Shown here piece after piece: positions 10,981 to 23,902 of a DNA stretch of 64,000 bases; within the stretch, counting starts at the first letter, position 1; every line of letters begins with the position of its first letter. A model generated the notes under the pieces. It was given only the letters and a program-made list of their open reading frames with translations, was not told the DNA's origin and ran no database searches. The stretch is from Montifringilla adamsi. Its lineage: Eukaryota; Chordata; Aves; Passeriformes; Passeridae. Both the position numbers and the translations under genes were made by a program. Location of the stretch: contig JAGGNK010006559.1 of NCBI GenBank assembly GCA_017590115.1, positions 11,362,162 through 11,426,161 on the forward strand, in the 5' to 3' direction.

Positions 10981-13723
10981 ATTTCTCATTGACTCTAATA
11001 TATATCAAGGATTAATTGAAACCTAACAGGAATTAAAAGGATAGATGCAAAGAAATCCAGATGCCTGTCTTCTCCTTTTGCTATCTTCCCCTAAGAGTTA
11101 AGGCAATTGAGATCTCATAACACATGTGACATAGCTAATTAAAGGGGAGTGTGATAACATCCAGCTATCAACACCTCTGTCCCTGCATGTTATAAGAAAT
11201 TGTATGCTGATAGAGCTCTGTCTGGACTGGCATTGCCTTTTCAGCTGGTGTGGGCTGGAGACTGGAAGGCAAAGCATCTGACACAAGCTTGGCTACAGCA
11301 CATTTTAAACACTGGCAGAGGAGGCTCACTTGCTCTTCAACTGAAATATTTATGATGGAGAAAAATTGGGAAAAAATTTAGATTTAGGTGATGTATGTCT
11401 AAACCATGATATTCACATTTCCCACACCTGAGGGTGAGGTTATAACTTAAGATTTTATTAACTTTTTTATTAATTTAGTAAAAGAAATAAGGCATAGTTA
11501 GTTCTGGTGAGTTAGCAGCTTTGGTGATTGATATAGAAAAATGTGTGGATGATTTACTACTGAGGTGGGAGGTGACTGGATTTCTAATGAGGTATTAAAC
11601 TCTGTGATGTGAAAAATTAGTAACTTAGGCTAGGTTAATAAAATTGCTTTGACACCTATTTTTGATAAGGTACTTTATAAAGATAAGTCATTTTGACTTT
11701 AGAATCTCTCATGTATATTTGTAAGGCTATGTTAGCCTTAAATCCATTCTCACTCTATGATTTAAATACAAATGAGGTTGTGCTCAATCAGCAAAACATT
11801 GTTCTTGAGATGAGGATTTGTTTTTCAACAAATATTTTAACTGACATATTAATGCTCAACATATGTCATGTTTGTCATGCAGGAAACAAAAGCATGACAG
11901 TACTTATTTGTTCTGCTGTTCATCATGACTTTGAATTTTAGCAACAAAAGTAGTTGACAGATTTTTATTTTGGTTTATATACTTTTTTATTTAAGCCTCT
12001 GTAGCAATGGACTAAAAATTAGTAAAAACTGGCTTTTATCACTGAAAACTTAAATGGAACCTGATTTTTCAGATATGGCTTTATAATAATATTTTTATTG
12101 ACAACAAATTACTCTAACAAAGTTAACATATTTTCATTTATTTGTCTTTAGTTCCATAGGTTTCCCCTACTTGCTAAAGAAAACACTCCCTTTTTCCTTA
12201 GATATGTGCATTAGTCAGGCAGAAGAAACATAGAATGGGTTACTTAACTAAAAAAAGAAAAAAAAAACCATTAATGACAAAGTAGCAACAAAATGTAGGC
12301 AGAATTCAAACTATTGATGTGTGTACTGAACTTGACTTTTTTCACCTTTGCTATCAGATTTTGTGTTTCTTCATTATAATTAACCACTAAACTTGATATG
12401 TTCCTCTATTAAAATCCATTTTTAGCTGATTAGAGAATTCTGTAACTCTATCTGTGACCCAGGGGGAAAGAAACTTTAATTTTGGAGAATAAAGGACTAA
12501 GAAATATAGATATGAAACTAGATTATATGAGGAAGATATAAACCAAAAATATGGGAAATCAGACTTGTTTGTTCCTTAAAGAAGGGAATAAAGTGTACAA
12601 AAGCATGGCTATGTCTACTAAAACAACAATAAAGGAAATATACTAACAAACAGCTCTTTTTTTCTCCTAGGTCCATCATTTTTCTATGATTATTTCTTCC
12701 TCCAAGAATTGTCTTCAGGAAGCTGAAGGACACAGTGCAATGTATTAACAGATAAGTTCTACAAATAGTCCCTCCATGTTAACCACAATTTTAGCATTTA
12801 AATTCCAGTGTAATTGTACATTGCTCTTAACCTACACGTGCCATATCTCTTAATCCCACCTTTCTTTATGCATGCATTTTCAGGAACTGATTAATCTTCT
12901 GCATCTTTTATAGTCCTGATGTCTTCCCTTTTCTCTTGAAAATGAATTTGCTGCCTGCCCATCATGGCAAAAGACTAAAAGAATAGATTGGTAAGCACTC
13001 CCTGGGATGCAATATTTTCTTTGCTCTCTACACTTTGACATCTTGCAAAATCACCCAATAAGTGAAGAAGTCTGAGTTAACCATGAATGCAACATCATTC
13101 CCAGGAGCAGGAGTACCTTCTCACTTCCTTCATATTTCCTTTGCAGAAAAGGTCTAGGACAATGGTAGACATGGCATTTATTTGAAAAAAGAAAAAAACT
13201 GGGAAAACTATTACCTAATGGGCAAATTGTAGCAAGAAAATAATTAAAAGTAGATGGGATGTAGATGATGTATTGTTCTTGAGAAGCAGATAGGATAGTT
13301 AAAAAAGCAACAGTGTGAAATGTGCACCTGGAATGATAAAAAAGAAAATGGCAACTCTTAATTACATATGGGACAGTAAAAAATGCTAAAAACTGATAAG
13401 CAGTTCCAGCTTCCTCCAGCTGTACTCTGCCATTTATACTTCAATAGTATTAAATGGGTGAGAGAAAGGAAAATTCAATGCCTCTTTTGTATCTCTTTTC
13501 TTTCTTTAACTGATTCTCTGTTCCCCTCAGACTCTGTGATAGACAGGGTTTTTTATTTGTAATATGCCTCATCTCACACAACAGTGCATGTTGGCTCTGT
13601 GGAGTCAGTCACCACTGCCTGCAAAGCTGGAATTTAATCTTTTGCCCAGATGTTCATTCTAGTCTCTCCCTAAGTAAAAGAGTGTCTTCTAGTTTATTTT
13701 GTGGAAAAGTAATTTTCCTTCTA
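10981..13723. other. Unannotated AT-rich sequence
   Basis: No recognisable gene or transposon. The longest open frame is 82 codons (11693-11941, +) and shows no features of a real protein. Confidence 0.6.
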
Positions 13724-13764
13724 TAGCTATATATGTATATATATATANNNNNNNNNNNNNNNNN
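13724..13764. other. TA repeat ending in a 17-base assembly gap
   Basis: An alternating TA/GT tract (from about 13724) runs into 17 Ns at 13748-13764. The gap is an unresolved repeat in the assembly; the true length of the TA tract is unknown. Confidence 0.95.
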
Positions 13765-16263
13765 TGTCTAGTAAAGAACTCCTGACTGTCAAGTGTTAAG
13801 GTCCTGCCCATACAGTTTTGGTGACAACTAAACATTCTACAATATAAAATGTTGCCTTCTACTAGACCATTATGAAGAAGGGGCTCATTAAATTCTCAGT
13901 GCTGAGGCCACTCATGACAGTTAAGAATTCCTTGGAGAGGACTAAAAGTCAATTTCTTTTACAAGAAATTAGGGGGGTTGTCCTTGCTTTACATATACAC
14001 TAAACTCATTCAAAAAAGCACATGTTTTAATAGCAATAACTATCTAATGTGCTTTTTCGAATGTTCATGTTATAGTGTTATTATTCAGATGGATGTGGCA
14101 TTTTATACAAAGGGAAGAAAGATGTAACATAAAGGCCTTATATGGAGTGTCAGAAATAATATTTGGGAGCCAATAGTTTCACACTAGGATTTCAATAACT
14201 TGCTAGATATGCAACTTAAAAAAAAATACTAGAAATTTGATAACTAAATGAACACTAGCATGTTTAGGTCATCTTGCTGAGAAGATAAAAGGAGAATTTC
14301 ATAGAATGATGAATAATAGTTCACCACTATTTGTTAGTAGTAGTTTGTAGTTCAGGTGCTTTGTGCCCTTGGTGAAGCATTATGTAATTATACATTACCA
14401 TACTAAAAATTTCTTTTAAAACATTCTTAAGTTTCTATTGCAATACTAAATTCAAAGTTGAAGGTGGTAATTAATCTGAAATGCTTTCATGACAGTACTA
14501 CTTTCAGAAATTTTATAAATTTAATATTTAGGCACTATACAAGAAAACTAACAATATTTTTATCTCTAGCCCAGCTGAGGTGACAAAGTTTTGTTCTCTT
14601 CCCTGGACTAGTAAAACATAAATATTGCATAATAAATTTTTTTGTGCAATAGCTGAACTTTCTTCATTGTGCAGATAATGTTGTTGATCTTCTCTTAAAC
14701 AAGCAGTTGAACACTTTGGGATTTCTTTTTATAACCAGTGATAGAAATGCTCAGTTTTAAATCCATACTCCAGAAATCCTAGTAAAAAAATGTAAGGTAT
14801 TTATAAATCAGGGGAAATTCTGTTATAGCTTTCTGTGTTTACCAGTGTTGTGTAAAGAATTCTTCATATTCTGCTCTGTCTATAGAAGGACAGAAACAAG
14901 TCTCACTGGACAAGTATTGACAGTTGCAAGACAGGTGGCAAAGAAAGTGAACAGTCTGGATAAACAAGGAATGTTGTTTCTATTGACAATATGTTTCTAT
15001 TGGCATCTAAAAACTTTTTTGCTTTTCTTTTTCTGGTTTCGTATTTGTAAACTGGAGATGTGGTAATATTTCCTTATGGAAATGATAAAATAACACCAGG
15101 CAGAACTACTGTGATCTCACTGATCTGCAAAACACATACTATGAGATTCTTCTAAATGTCTGCATAAGCTTCAGTAATTTCAGCCAAGCAAATATTCAAA
15201 AATATCCAATCTTGATTTTAAAAATGTCAACTTGGCATAATCCTTTATAAATTCCAAAGTAAATTCTAGTAAGTGTGTCATAAGTATCCTAACCTTTATA
15301 ATTCCCATATATTTTTACTTTGACACTGTGTTCTTTAAGCCTGTGTTTGCCTACATAAAATATGCAAAGTAATTCTAGCATAGTCCTTTGTTATCTATAT
15401 CAAAAATGTTGTAAGATTAAATCTCTATTATTAATTTTTATGTAACCAAAATTGCTAACAAAAGTAAAAGAAACTTCAGTGATTCTGTAAAATATATGTG
15501 CTGAAAGGATTTTAATGAGGCCCACTAATTGATTTCAAGTTTTAATAATCACTGGGGTTTTTTTAATTCACTCGACATGTGGTAAATCATGTAGTACAAT
15601 GATGGTGTCTGAAAAGCATTGTCTGGGAAGATGGAAATCCAAGTACTATTGATTTTACCATTCTCATTATCCAATTTGTTGGGTTTTTTTTTAGTCTTCT
15701 CAAATTAAATTAGTCTAACAAGTGTAGACTTGGTTAAACAGCATTAATTGCATCCTTCTTCAGTTCTCAGCCAAGGATCTGCATAATACTTCTATAATCT
15801 AACTGTTCACAAATATTATTTGCCCCTTCCAAAATGGCAGCATTGTATTATGATTTTATTTTCTGGGGTTATTTTCTCCTCCCCATTCATACTTCAGGAT
15901 TATGCAGTGTTATAAAATTGCCATTAATGGTTCATGAAAACAACCTTCACAGTTAAAAAATGTGGAATACCTTGGGAAAATTGGCTAAGGACTTACATTG
16001 TTTATCTTCTGCCACCGAGTAGAATGAAAAGATAAGTTAACTTCCTAGCTGGAGAAAAGTAAGAGGAGTCAAGAAAATTTGTAGAATTCAGAAGGACTGT
16101 GCAAAAATGTGCCCCTGGAAACAGAATTTCCCTGGGTCAATGCGGGAAAGCAATGTTTTCACCCACATAGAGGACTAATCTCATCAGAGGAAGAAATAGT
16201 TTCTTCATCAATCTTGATTTATTATCAAAATATGGTTTTGATTTAATATTAAAGAAGGTAAAT
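13765..16263. other. Mostly unannotated AT-rich sequence
   Basis: No gene is recognised. One weak ancient CR1-like patch is listed separately (15195-15290). The six bases just before 16264 (16258-16263, GTAAAT) are the left target duplication of the next element. Confidence 0.6.
15195..15290 (-). mobile_element. Possible ancient CR1-type scrap
   Basis: 'atccaatcttgattttaaa' at about 15204-15222 followed by 'cctttataaattccaaagta' resembles the antisense 3' region of an old CR1 subfamily found in birds, turtles and crocodilians. The match is short and diverged, so this is tentative. Confidence 0.35.
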
Positions 16264-16922
16264 TGTAAGAGCCTGAATGAGAGATGCGGGACTCCAGGTG
16301 GCTCTTCCAAATGCAGTTTATTACATCCAAGGTGTTACAGCAGTCCAGGGTCGTGGGCGACAGAGCCTGTGCCTACAGCTGTCAGCTGCATCTGCAGGCA
16401 GGCCTGGAGACCCTGAGTTTAGGTTACAAATGCATTATATACTTTTCTTTACTGAGCATCTTAATACAATAGAACCAATCTATACCTTAACTTTTATCTA
16501 TAGCCTATCACAACTACTATAATTACCATATTCATGTTACTATTCTCCAATCACTAAAAGTTAGTACATTACAGTTTAAGCTAGAAGTTGTTTTTCAGTT
16601 TTCTTGCAGTGGAAAATTCTGAGACCTTTTTTCTACTTGCAACATTTGCTGACTTGTTTGCCTGTGCTATCTTTCTGTTTGGTAAAAACATCTTCTTGTT
16701 TGAGGTGGGTTTATCCTTTGTTCTAAGTCATAAAAACCCCCTTCTAACTAACATACCCTTTGCCTCCTTGGTTATCCAGTAAGACTGGCTCAGCAATTCT
16801 TTTCTTCTATATCAAAATTTACTTCCATCTCTATTCCTTCCTCAGCTTCTACATTCAAAAATCTTTCTGTCAAGCATATATATTTGTGAGACTTTCTTGT
16901 CAAACTTTCATCCTTCCCAACA
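16264..16922 (-). mobile_element. Endogenous retrovirus solo LTR with intact TSD
   Basis: Read on the minus strand this 659-bp element begins TGTTGGGAAG and ends GGCTCTTACA, so it has TG...CA termini. Identical hexamers GTAAAT flank it at 16258-16263 and 16923-16928. A TATA box TATATAA (complement of 16435-16441) lies about 115 bp upstream of a polyadenylation signal AATAAA (complement of 16317-16322). After the signal comes an R/U5-like stretch, complementary to roughly 16264-16316. No internal retroviral region, primer-binding site or polypurine tract flanks it, so it is a solo LTR left by recombination. A 6-bp duplication is usual for class II (ERVK-like) avian ERVs. The intact ends and TSD suggest a younger insertion than the LTR at 1611. 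The frames inside it (62-81 codons) are incidental. Confidence 0.92.
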
Positions 16923-19607
16923 GTAAATAAGCTGTTCCTGAAACAATTCACTGTACATCAGTACGCAAAGAAAAATTCATTTTCAAGTAATGATTTATGC
17001 TTTACTATTGTTAATAGATGGTGTACTGATTATTAAAATATTTATAACTCAGAAAAGTGTTGCAATTCATTATATTGTGGCACAAATGGCTTATTAGTGC
17101 AGACTTTACTTTTTCCAGTTGAGAAATTCCAATTTGTTAACATAACACTGTTTTGTGTAAGTCAAGGCAGATGTTGCTAGAATTTTGTCAATGAGTCATG
17201 CTCTCCCATGCCCCCAGGTCCTCAGCAAAAGCACTAGCAATATGGTATAGTGCAAGGCAATCTGTAATGAGTTAAGATATTGGCTCCATCCCTGCCTCTC
17301 AGAAAGTTTTTTCTGCTTGACTGAAAATGAATACTATTAGATTCAAGCCTCAGAATCTTCTTCCAGGCAGCATGGACAGCTGGTACTCACAGTGATTAAG
17401 AATCTTCTGAGCCGTGGTTATGACAAGCTGGAAAAATGTCTCTAGTTTGGCTGCTCAGCTTCATTATCAGCAAATGCCTTAAAATGATACTTTATTTATT
17501 AACAAAGACAACTCCCCTCAACAGTGCTATCGATCATCCTAATTTATCCAACATAGCTAATACTACGCTGCTATTCACTATAAGTAACTAAAGATAAATT
17601 ACTTCCATTGCAAAGAAAAACTACACTTTGTCATCTGCTTACTCCAAAGGTATGGGTTAAATGAAGAGAAAAAAACATCTTCAAGGAACAGATTAGATAT
17701 GCAATCAGAGCAGGAAGAAGCAAAAGCAAAAACTAGCAGTCTAGTTCTTTCTAACTGTAAAAGTCTATCTTTATTAAATAAAACACATGGTATGAGTGTA
17801 GTAACTCACACTACTATAAGTTCCAAAAGATCTAAGCATGTGTTTTATATAAATTCAAACATTTAATCCTGTTATGCAGTTCTATTCATAAGGGAAGAGA
17901 CTTATATCTCCAACAGCAGTATTAATGACTAAAATCTACCAAAAATGTTTTGTAAGACCTCTTATAGAACACAAAACTTATCTTGACACACTCTCAATGT
18001 GCTTTGATTTAATTCTTTTAGCAATATCAAATTATTCTTAACTATGATATGGTACTTGAGTTGTTTTGCCATTTTAACAAGAGTAAAAACTCAGTTGAAG
18101 CTGGTTACATGGTGACTAAATTAAGTGTATCTAATGACAGTGACAAAGACAAGTAACATTGCATAAAAAAAGTGCTCAGCTGCCTAGAGCTTCTTCAGTC
18201 ATCATCTGTATTTAAGTGATTGGATATTTGTTATAGAGAAATCTTTTTATCTTATATAGTATCTACTCTTTCTGGGTAGACTTCTGCCATATGTGAAAGT
18301 CTAAGATGCTTTTTGTCAATGTTATAAAGTTACAGAAGGTTTGACTGGATAGTGTGAACATGTACATCCTTCGGGGCATGAAACTATCCTTTGTGACAGA
18401 TTTGGTTTGCTGACATCAATAGAAACATCTGACCATATGGTGCCAAGTTCCACCTTTTGAACAATTCCCCTCTGCATACTTCAGTAGCAGTTTCTTAGTC
18501 TCGTATAGTCCCTTAAGACCCTGCCTGCACCTCATGCGCTCCAGTTTCCGACCTGAGCTGGATCCAGCTACCAGAAGGAATACTGTTTCTCTATTTGGTA
18601 CTAAGAAATATGGAAAGAGAAAGCTACTAGAGCCAAGTTCAGGAGACAGACATGTTTGTTCTTAACTGTGGCCACAAACAATGAAATAAAAGCTCTTTGA
18701 TTAAAGATTTTGGTAATGCAATGGGGTCTCATAAACTCGTGCTTGCATAGCACAAGGAATTTGACAAAAGTTCAGTAATTATCTGAGAAAGAGCCCAACA
18801 AAATGTAGATTAGGAAGTGTGTTTGGACCTGCAGTACATGGCAAGAAGTAAGGGGAATGTGGAGCTTGATGTTATGAGGAAATTAGAAATCATTTGTCAA
18901 GGGAGCAGAAAGTATTCCCAACGGTCATTTTTTAATATACTTTTGCTCTTTGTCCTGGTTTCCACTTGGTCATATTGCATGAGTCCATACTAATTGCTCA
19001 CATCTCAAGTAAATTCAGTCGTTTCTTCCCAGACATATGGGGAATACCTTTGCTCTAGGTTCTACTCTAATCACTGCATGTCAGAATGACCTTCTGGCAA
19101 GCTTAGTCTTCCAACATAGCCCACCTTTTTCTGCACCATGACAGACATCCATGAATGCCCAGGTTATGCCTGAGAACATAAAAAGAACACCTGGAGCCAT
19201 TCTATTAAAAGGAACTCTGGCAGACAGCATCACACCTGCATGGCTACTTCAGATCCTCTAATTTGAATACCTGCAAATACATTTTAAAATAAACCAAGAG
19301 TATCAGACTATGTCTGAGAAGCTGATTGTTATGTGCCATGATAGTTCTAGTCAACCTAAACTGTTCTAAGCCTGAATCAGTCTGCAATTACTGAAAGGAA
19401 TTTTGTTCTGCTGTACAGTCCTCAGCTATATAGTATAACAATCAGCTGATGGAGAAAGCAAGGATAACACTCCGATTTTGGCAAGGAGGAACAGCAGATG
19501 GTATAAAGCAGTTCTCTCCCAGAATATCAGGTTTTGTTCTTCTTTTATTAGCAGTTATTAATACTGAAATGCTTTACATTCCTTTCTTAGATCTGTGTAT
19601 TATATTG
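16923..19607. other. Unannotated AT-rich sequence
   Basis: After the right-hand GTAAAT duplication (16923-16928) I see no gene or repeat that I can name. A slightly more GC-rich patch around 18480-18600 and another around 19100-19260 are unassigned. Confidence 0.6.
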
Positions 19608-19740
19608 TGAGATATTTAAAACCCCACTGGACACAGTCCTGAGCAACCTGCTCTGACTGACTCTACTTGAACAAGGGAGTTGGACAATGATGTCAAGAGG
19701 TCCTTTATGGACTCAACACTTCTGTGATTCTGAGGTTTCT
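19608..19740 (+). mobile_element. CR1 LINE 3'-end fragment
   Basis: Landmarks are 'gatatttaaaaccccactgg' (near 19611), 'cagtcctgagcaacctgctc' (near 19635), 'gggagttggacaatgatgtc' and the tail 'cttctgtgattctgag'. The CR1 3' UTR order is intact and the copy is 5'-truncated. Confidence 0.88.
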
Positions 19741-21799
19741 CAATCCATCTTTATACCCTACTCTGCAAGAACTACGATAACAAGCCTCTTCAGTATCAAA
19801 AAGTGTTTGATTTGAGATTTCTGCAACAATTCAACTTCTTTCAGTTTTTTCAGCTTCTTTTCTAGTTTATTTTGCAATATGGAGTCCATATTCAGTGCAA
19901 ATAATACTGCTTTGTTTGTTCAGAAATTTGTTAAAAAATGATGAAAGGCAGAGATGGAAGAGATATAGAAACTCTTATGCCTTAACATTTAAATGGTGCT
20001 ATGTGGAAATACACTGTCCTTCTAAATGTCATCAAATCCAGTGGTTATGGGAAGGTCATGCTGGTCAAATTTCTTATAGGTCACTAGTCTATCCGTCCTC
20101 CTTGAGAGTCTGAGGATTGGATGTGTCAAAAGTCTGGGTAGTAATGGAAAAATGCAATCAGATATTGGTTTGAGGTTTTTTGAGCATTTTTTTTTGTTTT
20201 GGGGGGGGTGTTTTGTTTTGCTTTGCATTGGTTTTTTTGTTTGTTTGCTTGGTTGGTTGGTTTTTGTTTTAATAAATAAAATGCCATATAATGTTACGTG
20301 TTGTAAAAATATATGTCACAATGGGAACTCCAAATTAATAGGTGCATCTGACCTTCTCTGATTTCCTGTATAAAGGAAAAAATTGTTTTCCAAGTGTACT
20401 GTAAAAAGCAAGCGATTTGTTCATGTCATGGTGTAATATCAGTGATAAATACTTTAGGAGCCTACAAAGAAATTAGTTCTGCCTTCAAGGAAGAGTTTGA
20501 ATAATATTCAGCAAGCAAGACATATGACCACACACTGAATAATGAAGATAAAAATGTTGTGCAGGAACAATATAGAGTATGAAAAGAATCCTGAATGAGA
20601 CAAGAATGCTCAGAAAATTGTATGAAAGTAAAACGTGATTAGACATTGTATGTGTACAGAAGGGCTGAATTAGGACAAATTAAATAATATTTGTGGTAGC
20701 TTCTGGCTTTTGAGTGTTTGGTTTTGCATTGTAGAATTCTTAGCATAAACTTGTGAATGTTACATTTTTAGATTTTAAGGATTGTGTAACTTTGAACACT
20801 AGTTGCTGTTAGTCCCCAACATTTAAATTGCAATGTATCTGACAGTAGACTTTTGTTCCTTGGGCTGCTCACACATACTGCTGATTGCCTTCAGGCTAAG
20901 ACTTGTAATGAGACAACCCCAGCAGAGGGGTACTACCTCACTCACCCACATCCTGGGTTTGAGGACATGGATGGGCATAATCATTAGACACATGTATGCT
21001 GACCCACTGATCCCTTTTTGAGAACAGTTGAGCTCCAAAATAAATTAAAATTGAAACTCTGCAGGTACAGGATTGGGTTCATAGCAATCTTTATCTACTT
21101 GTAAAACAGAATGAGTTAGAGTCACCATTTCTTCATTCATAGCCACACTGAGCTAAAATCACTTTAAAAGCTAATAGTTATTTAAACTCTGGCAGCAGAG
21201 TGACTTTTTCAATTGCTTACAACCCTCACATTATACTGAAGAGAAACAGATCTAAGCAGTGTGCCAGAATGAAGAAAGGCAGTTCAAATGGCAAAAAAGT
21301 GAATCTGCAGTTACAGTCAATTATTTCGGCGTGCTGTCTCAGTGGCAATTAAGACCCAACTCTAACGAGCTTGGTGTCAAAACTGGCAATGTCATCCTGG
21401 TCCTTGTAGACACTCTTTAAACTTCAAAATATAACCCTTTCCCATTAGTATTTCATTACAGATTTTTAGGTTTTCATTTGGGAAATGCAATGTTCATTTT
21501 TGTTTAACAATTTCTCTGTTGAATCATACCCTTCACTAGTCTCTCCATGAGAACATGAAAGAAGTTATATGGGGTCAGAAAAAGGTCCATACATCAGATC
21601 TTCTGTCTCCATCAAAAACACGTGGCTAGGAAATAGAAAAGCAAGCACAAAGCAGTGCATCTCAAGAGGACTTTTGTACCTACCACCAATTCTGAGCTTT
21701 CACAGAGATTTTCAGGATGGCAGAGGAGTGTAGAAAAGGGTGTTGTTATTGGGTATAAGAGTCCATTATATAATTTCCTTCTGACAAACCTGACCTCAC
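19741..21799. other. Unannotated sequence with a G/T tract
   Basis: The only clear structure is the G/T tract at 20187-20270. The segment 20820-21040 is somewhat more GC-rich, with overlapping open frames on both strands (62 and 71 codons). It resembles decayed repeat DNA but I cannot name it. Confidence 0.55.
20187..20270. repeat. Low-complexity G/T tract
   Basis: T runs separated by G, including eight consecutive G at 20201-20208 and a (TTGG)n stretch. The strand asymmetry is strong, with almost no A or C. It resembles the longer tract at 56588-56776. Confidence 0.85.
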
Positions 21800-21891
21800 C
21801 TGGTGAGTCTGACCTTGAAGGTGACTCTGTTTGAGGAAGGAGTTTGGACCAGAGACCTCCTGAGCTCGATTTAACCCTGAACAGTCCTATA
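21800..21891 (+). mobile_element. CR1 LINE 3'-end fragment
   Basis: 'ggtgactctgtttgaggaag' (21820-21839), 'gtttggaccagagacctcct' (21842-21861) and a diverged 'aaccctgaacagtcctatag' tail follow the CR1 3' UTR order. The frame on the opposite strand (21612-21911) is not a gene. Confidence 0.7.
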
Positions 21892-22039
21892 GGCCTGGGA
21901 ACCTGCAGCAAGAAATTTCATGAGTCCTTAATAGTCAGTGAAGACATAAAGTTCTTTTATTTTGAGCCTGACACCTCCTAGCTTTATTTGTTGCATTGAA
22001 GGAGAGAGTGAATTGTAATTTGCCATTCAATATCAGTAT

Positions 22040-22712
22040 GTCTCATTTATTTTATAGACATCTATAACATATCTATCTGTTCAGTCATTTCTTTTTCAGG
22101 CTGAAGAATCTACTCTTTTTAATCATTCTTCATGTGAAACTTTTCTATAGATGCAATTGTCCTGTTCCAGTTTTACAACATGCTTTCTTGAGATGGTATG
22201 AGTCTGGAACAAATATGTTAGGTGTATTCAAAATGTAATACACTTTTAATTTATTAAGTGGAATCATGATGCTTTCAGTATTGTTCCCTTATTTTGATTC
22301 CCTCTAATAATTTTGAATATTCTATTTCCTTTTTTGACAAATACACACATCTGAATGTAAAATTTATTTCACCTTTTAGCCAGCCAGTATTGTGATGGTC
22401 TTCTGCAGTACTTAACTGCTAGTTGCTGTCATTACCCCCATAAGAAATTCCGTATCAAACAGAAACATCATCATTTCACGCCCTTTCTCTCACCCTGATC
22501 ATTTTTCAATATATTACATATAGCTGATTGCACTACAATCCCTGTGAGTCTCTGCTGATCATTTCAACTCTACCTGCATCTGGCCATTCTCTGTTCTCTG
22601 TAATTCCTTTTCATAATTTTTTAATCCATGTGAATATCCTTTTTCTTATCCCAAAGCAATTTCTCCTCTTTAAAAAACGTTTGATGAGACACTTTATTAT
22701 GCATTTTTCTTA
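22040..22712 (-). mobile_element. Ancient CR1-type LINE fragment
   Basis: The plus strand reads as the antisense of an old CR1 lineage shared by birds, turtles and crocodilians. Blocks in order are 'tttcaggctgaagaatctac' (22094-22113), 'tcttgagatggtatgagtct' (near 22187), 'gaatcatgatgctttcagta' (22261-22280), 'aatattctatttccttttttgac' (in part, near 22316), 'acaatccctgtgagtctctg' (22536-22555), 'ctggccattctctgttctct' (22580-22599) and 'tttttaatccatgtgaatat' (22618-22637). It is heavily diverged and appears to lack an internal segment around 22450. The open frame at 22528-22713 (+) is antisense to the former reverse transcriptase and is not a gene. Confidence 0.75.
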
Positions 22713-23679
22713 ACTATATCAGCAGAATCCTATTTGTCTATGGGGTTTTATCCCCTGTGCTATGGTTTTTTAACTGGACTGGAGAAAAAGAAACAAACAG
22801 AAAGAAAACAGATAGCAAATCCCAGAGAAACAAAGTTATTGTGCTTTTTTAAGGTTGGATTTGTTATGTGTTTGGCTAGGTATAGTTGAAGAGCAGAACT
22901 GATAGCTGCAAATGCCAAAATTTTTATTTCTCCTAATTAAAAATTTCTTAAAGCTCATACTAAGTGTATTTCCTCCATTATGAATATGGGATTACTTTCT
23001 GACGTGTATGACTGCATGTGTTTTATTGCTCATTGTTTTATGTATTGTTAATACAGGGAAATAACAATTCTTTATCATGGTCAAAACTTCAATGATTTTC
23101 TCCATAGAGGGAATAAAATAATATGTGAAATTTGCTAATTTGATGATGTAACCATGCATTGTTTGGTTACCTTCAGGCTTAGGTGAAATGGATAGCATTA
23201 TATTATGTTAAAACTGGAAATAGATGTCTGAAATATCAACTTAAAGAACAATATGCTTATTTTCTAATGAATTCTATGACCCTTTAAGAGATTCTTTTAT
23301 TTTATTTCATTTCCAAGCTGCCTTGTGTTTCATCAGGACAGTTAAAGCACTTGAGCTGCCTCATTTAGTTACTCCTATTTCACCCTTCATATACTGTTTT
23401 CTCTTCAAATATACCACATTATTGGCATTTGTGTTGGGATATATTTAGTATTTGATCAAATACTTTAAATTTGCAACTAAATGTTCTTTTAAATTTTTTT
23501 CTACTGAATTGTTTTTTCAATAATAACTTTGAATCCATTTTATACTGAAACATAAGATATTTACAATAACTTCATAAAGAATTGTAATATAAAGTTAATG
23601 CTTATAAAATTGTGAAAGATCTGGTTAATACACAGTGATCAAAGCTTACACAAGAAAGGAAATGGCAGATCCTATGTAA
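22713..23679. other. Unannotated AT-rich sequence
   Basis: No gene or repeat recognised; A/T runs only. Confidence 0.6.
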
Positions 23680-23870
23680 GCACGTATACAGGGTTTGCAT
23701 AGTGAGGTGCTGGCAGCAGGAGGTGCAGGGCAGCCTCTGTGAGGAGAGGGCTGGGTAGCTTTGCACTGTGCACAGCCACTTCCAGCCACCCAACCCACCC
23801 ACCTCAGGGCACAGCTGATCGCCTCAGCCATGGATAGAGTGCCTTTGGCTCCCAAAAAAGTGCTGCTATG
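23680..23870 (+). mobile_element. Possible ERV/LTR-derived fragment
   Basis: A sharp GC-rich patch in AT-rich surroundings: 'ggtgctggcagcaggaggtg' (23706-23725), 'cagcctctgtgaggagaggg' (23731-23750), and 'cacctcagggcacagctgat' (23800-23819). The style matches parts of avian ERVL-type elements as I remember them. The orientation is uncertain, and the frames on the minus strand (66-69 codons) are not supported as genes. Confidence 0.4.
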
Positions 23871-23902
23871 TGTATGGACTACAAAAGATTGGTGCTGATG
23901 AG

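Noticed and set aside
16277..16522. Overlapping plus-strand frames of 62 and 81 codons
   Set aside because: They lie antisense within the solo LTR.
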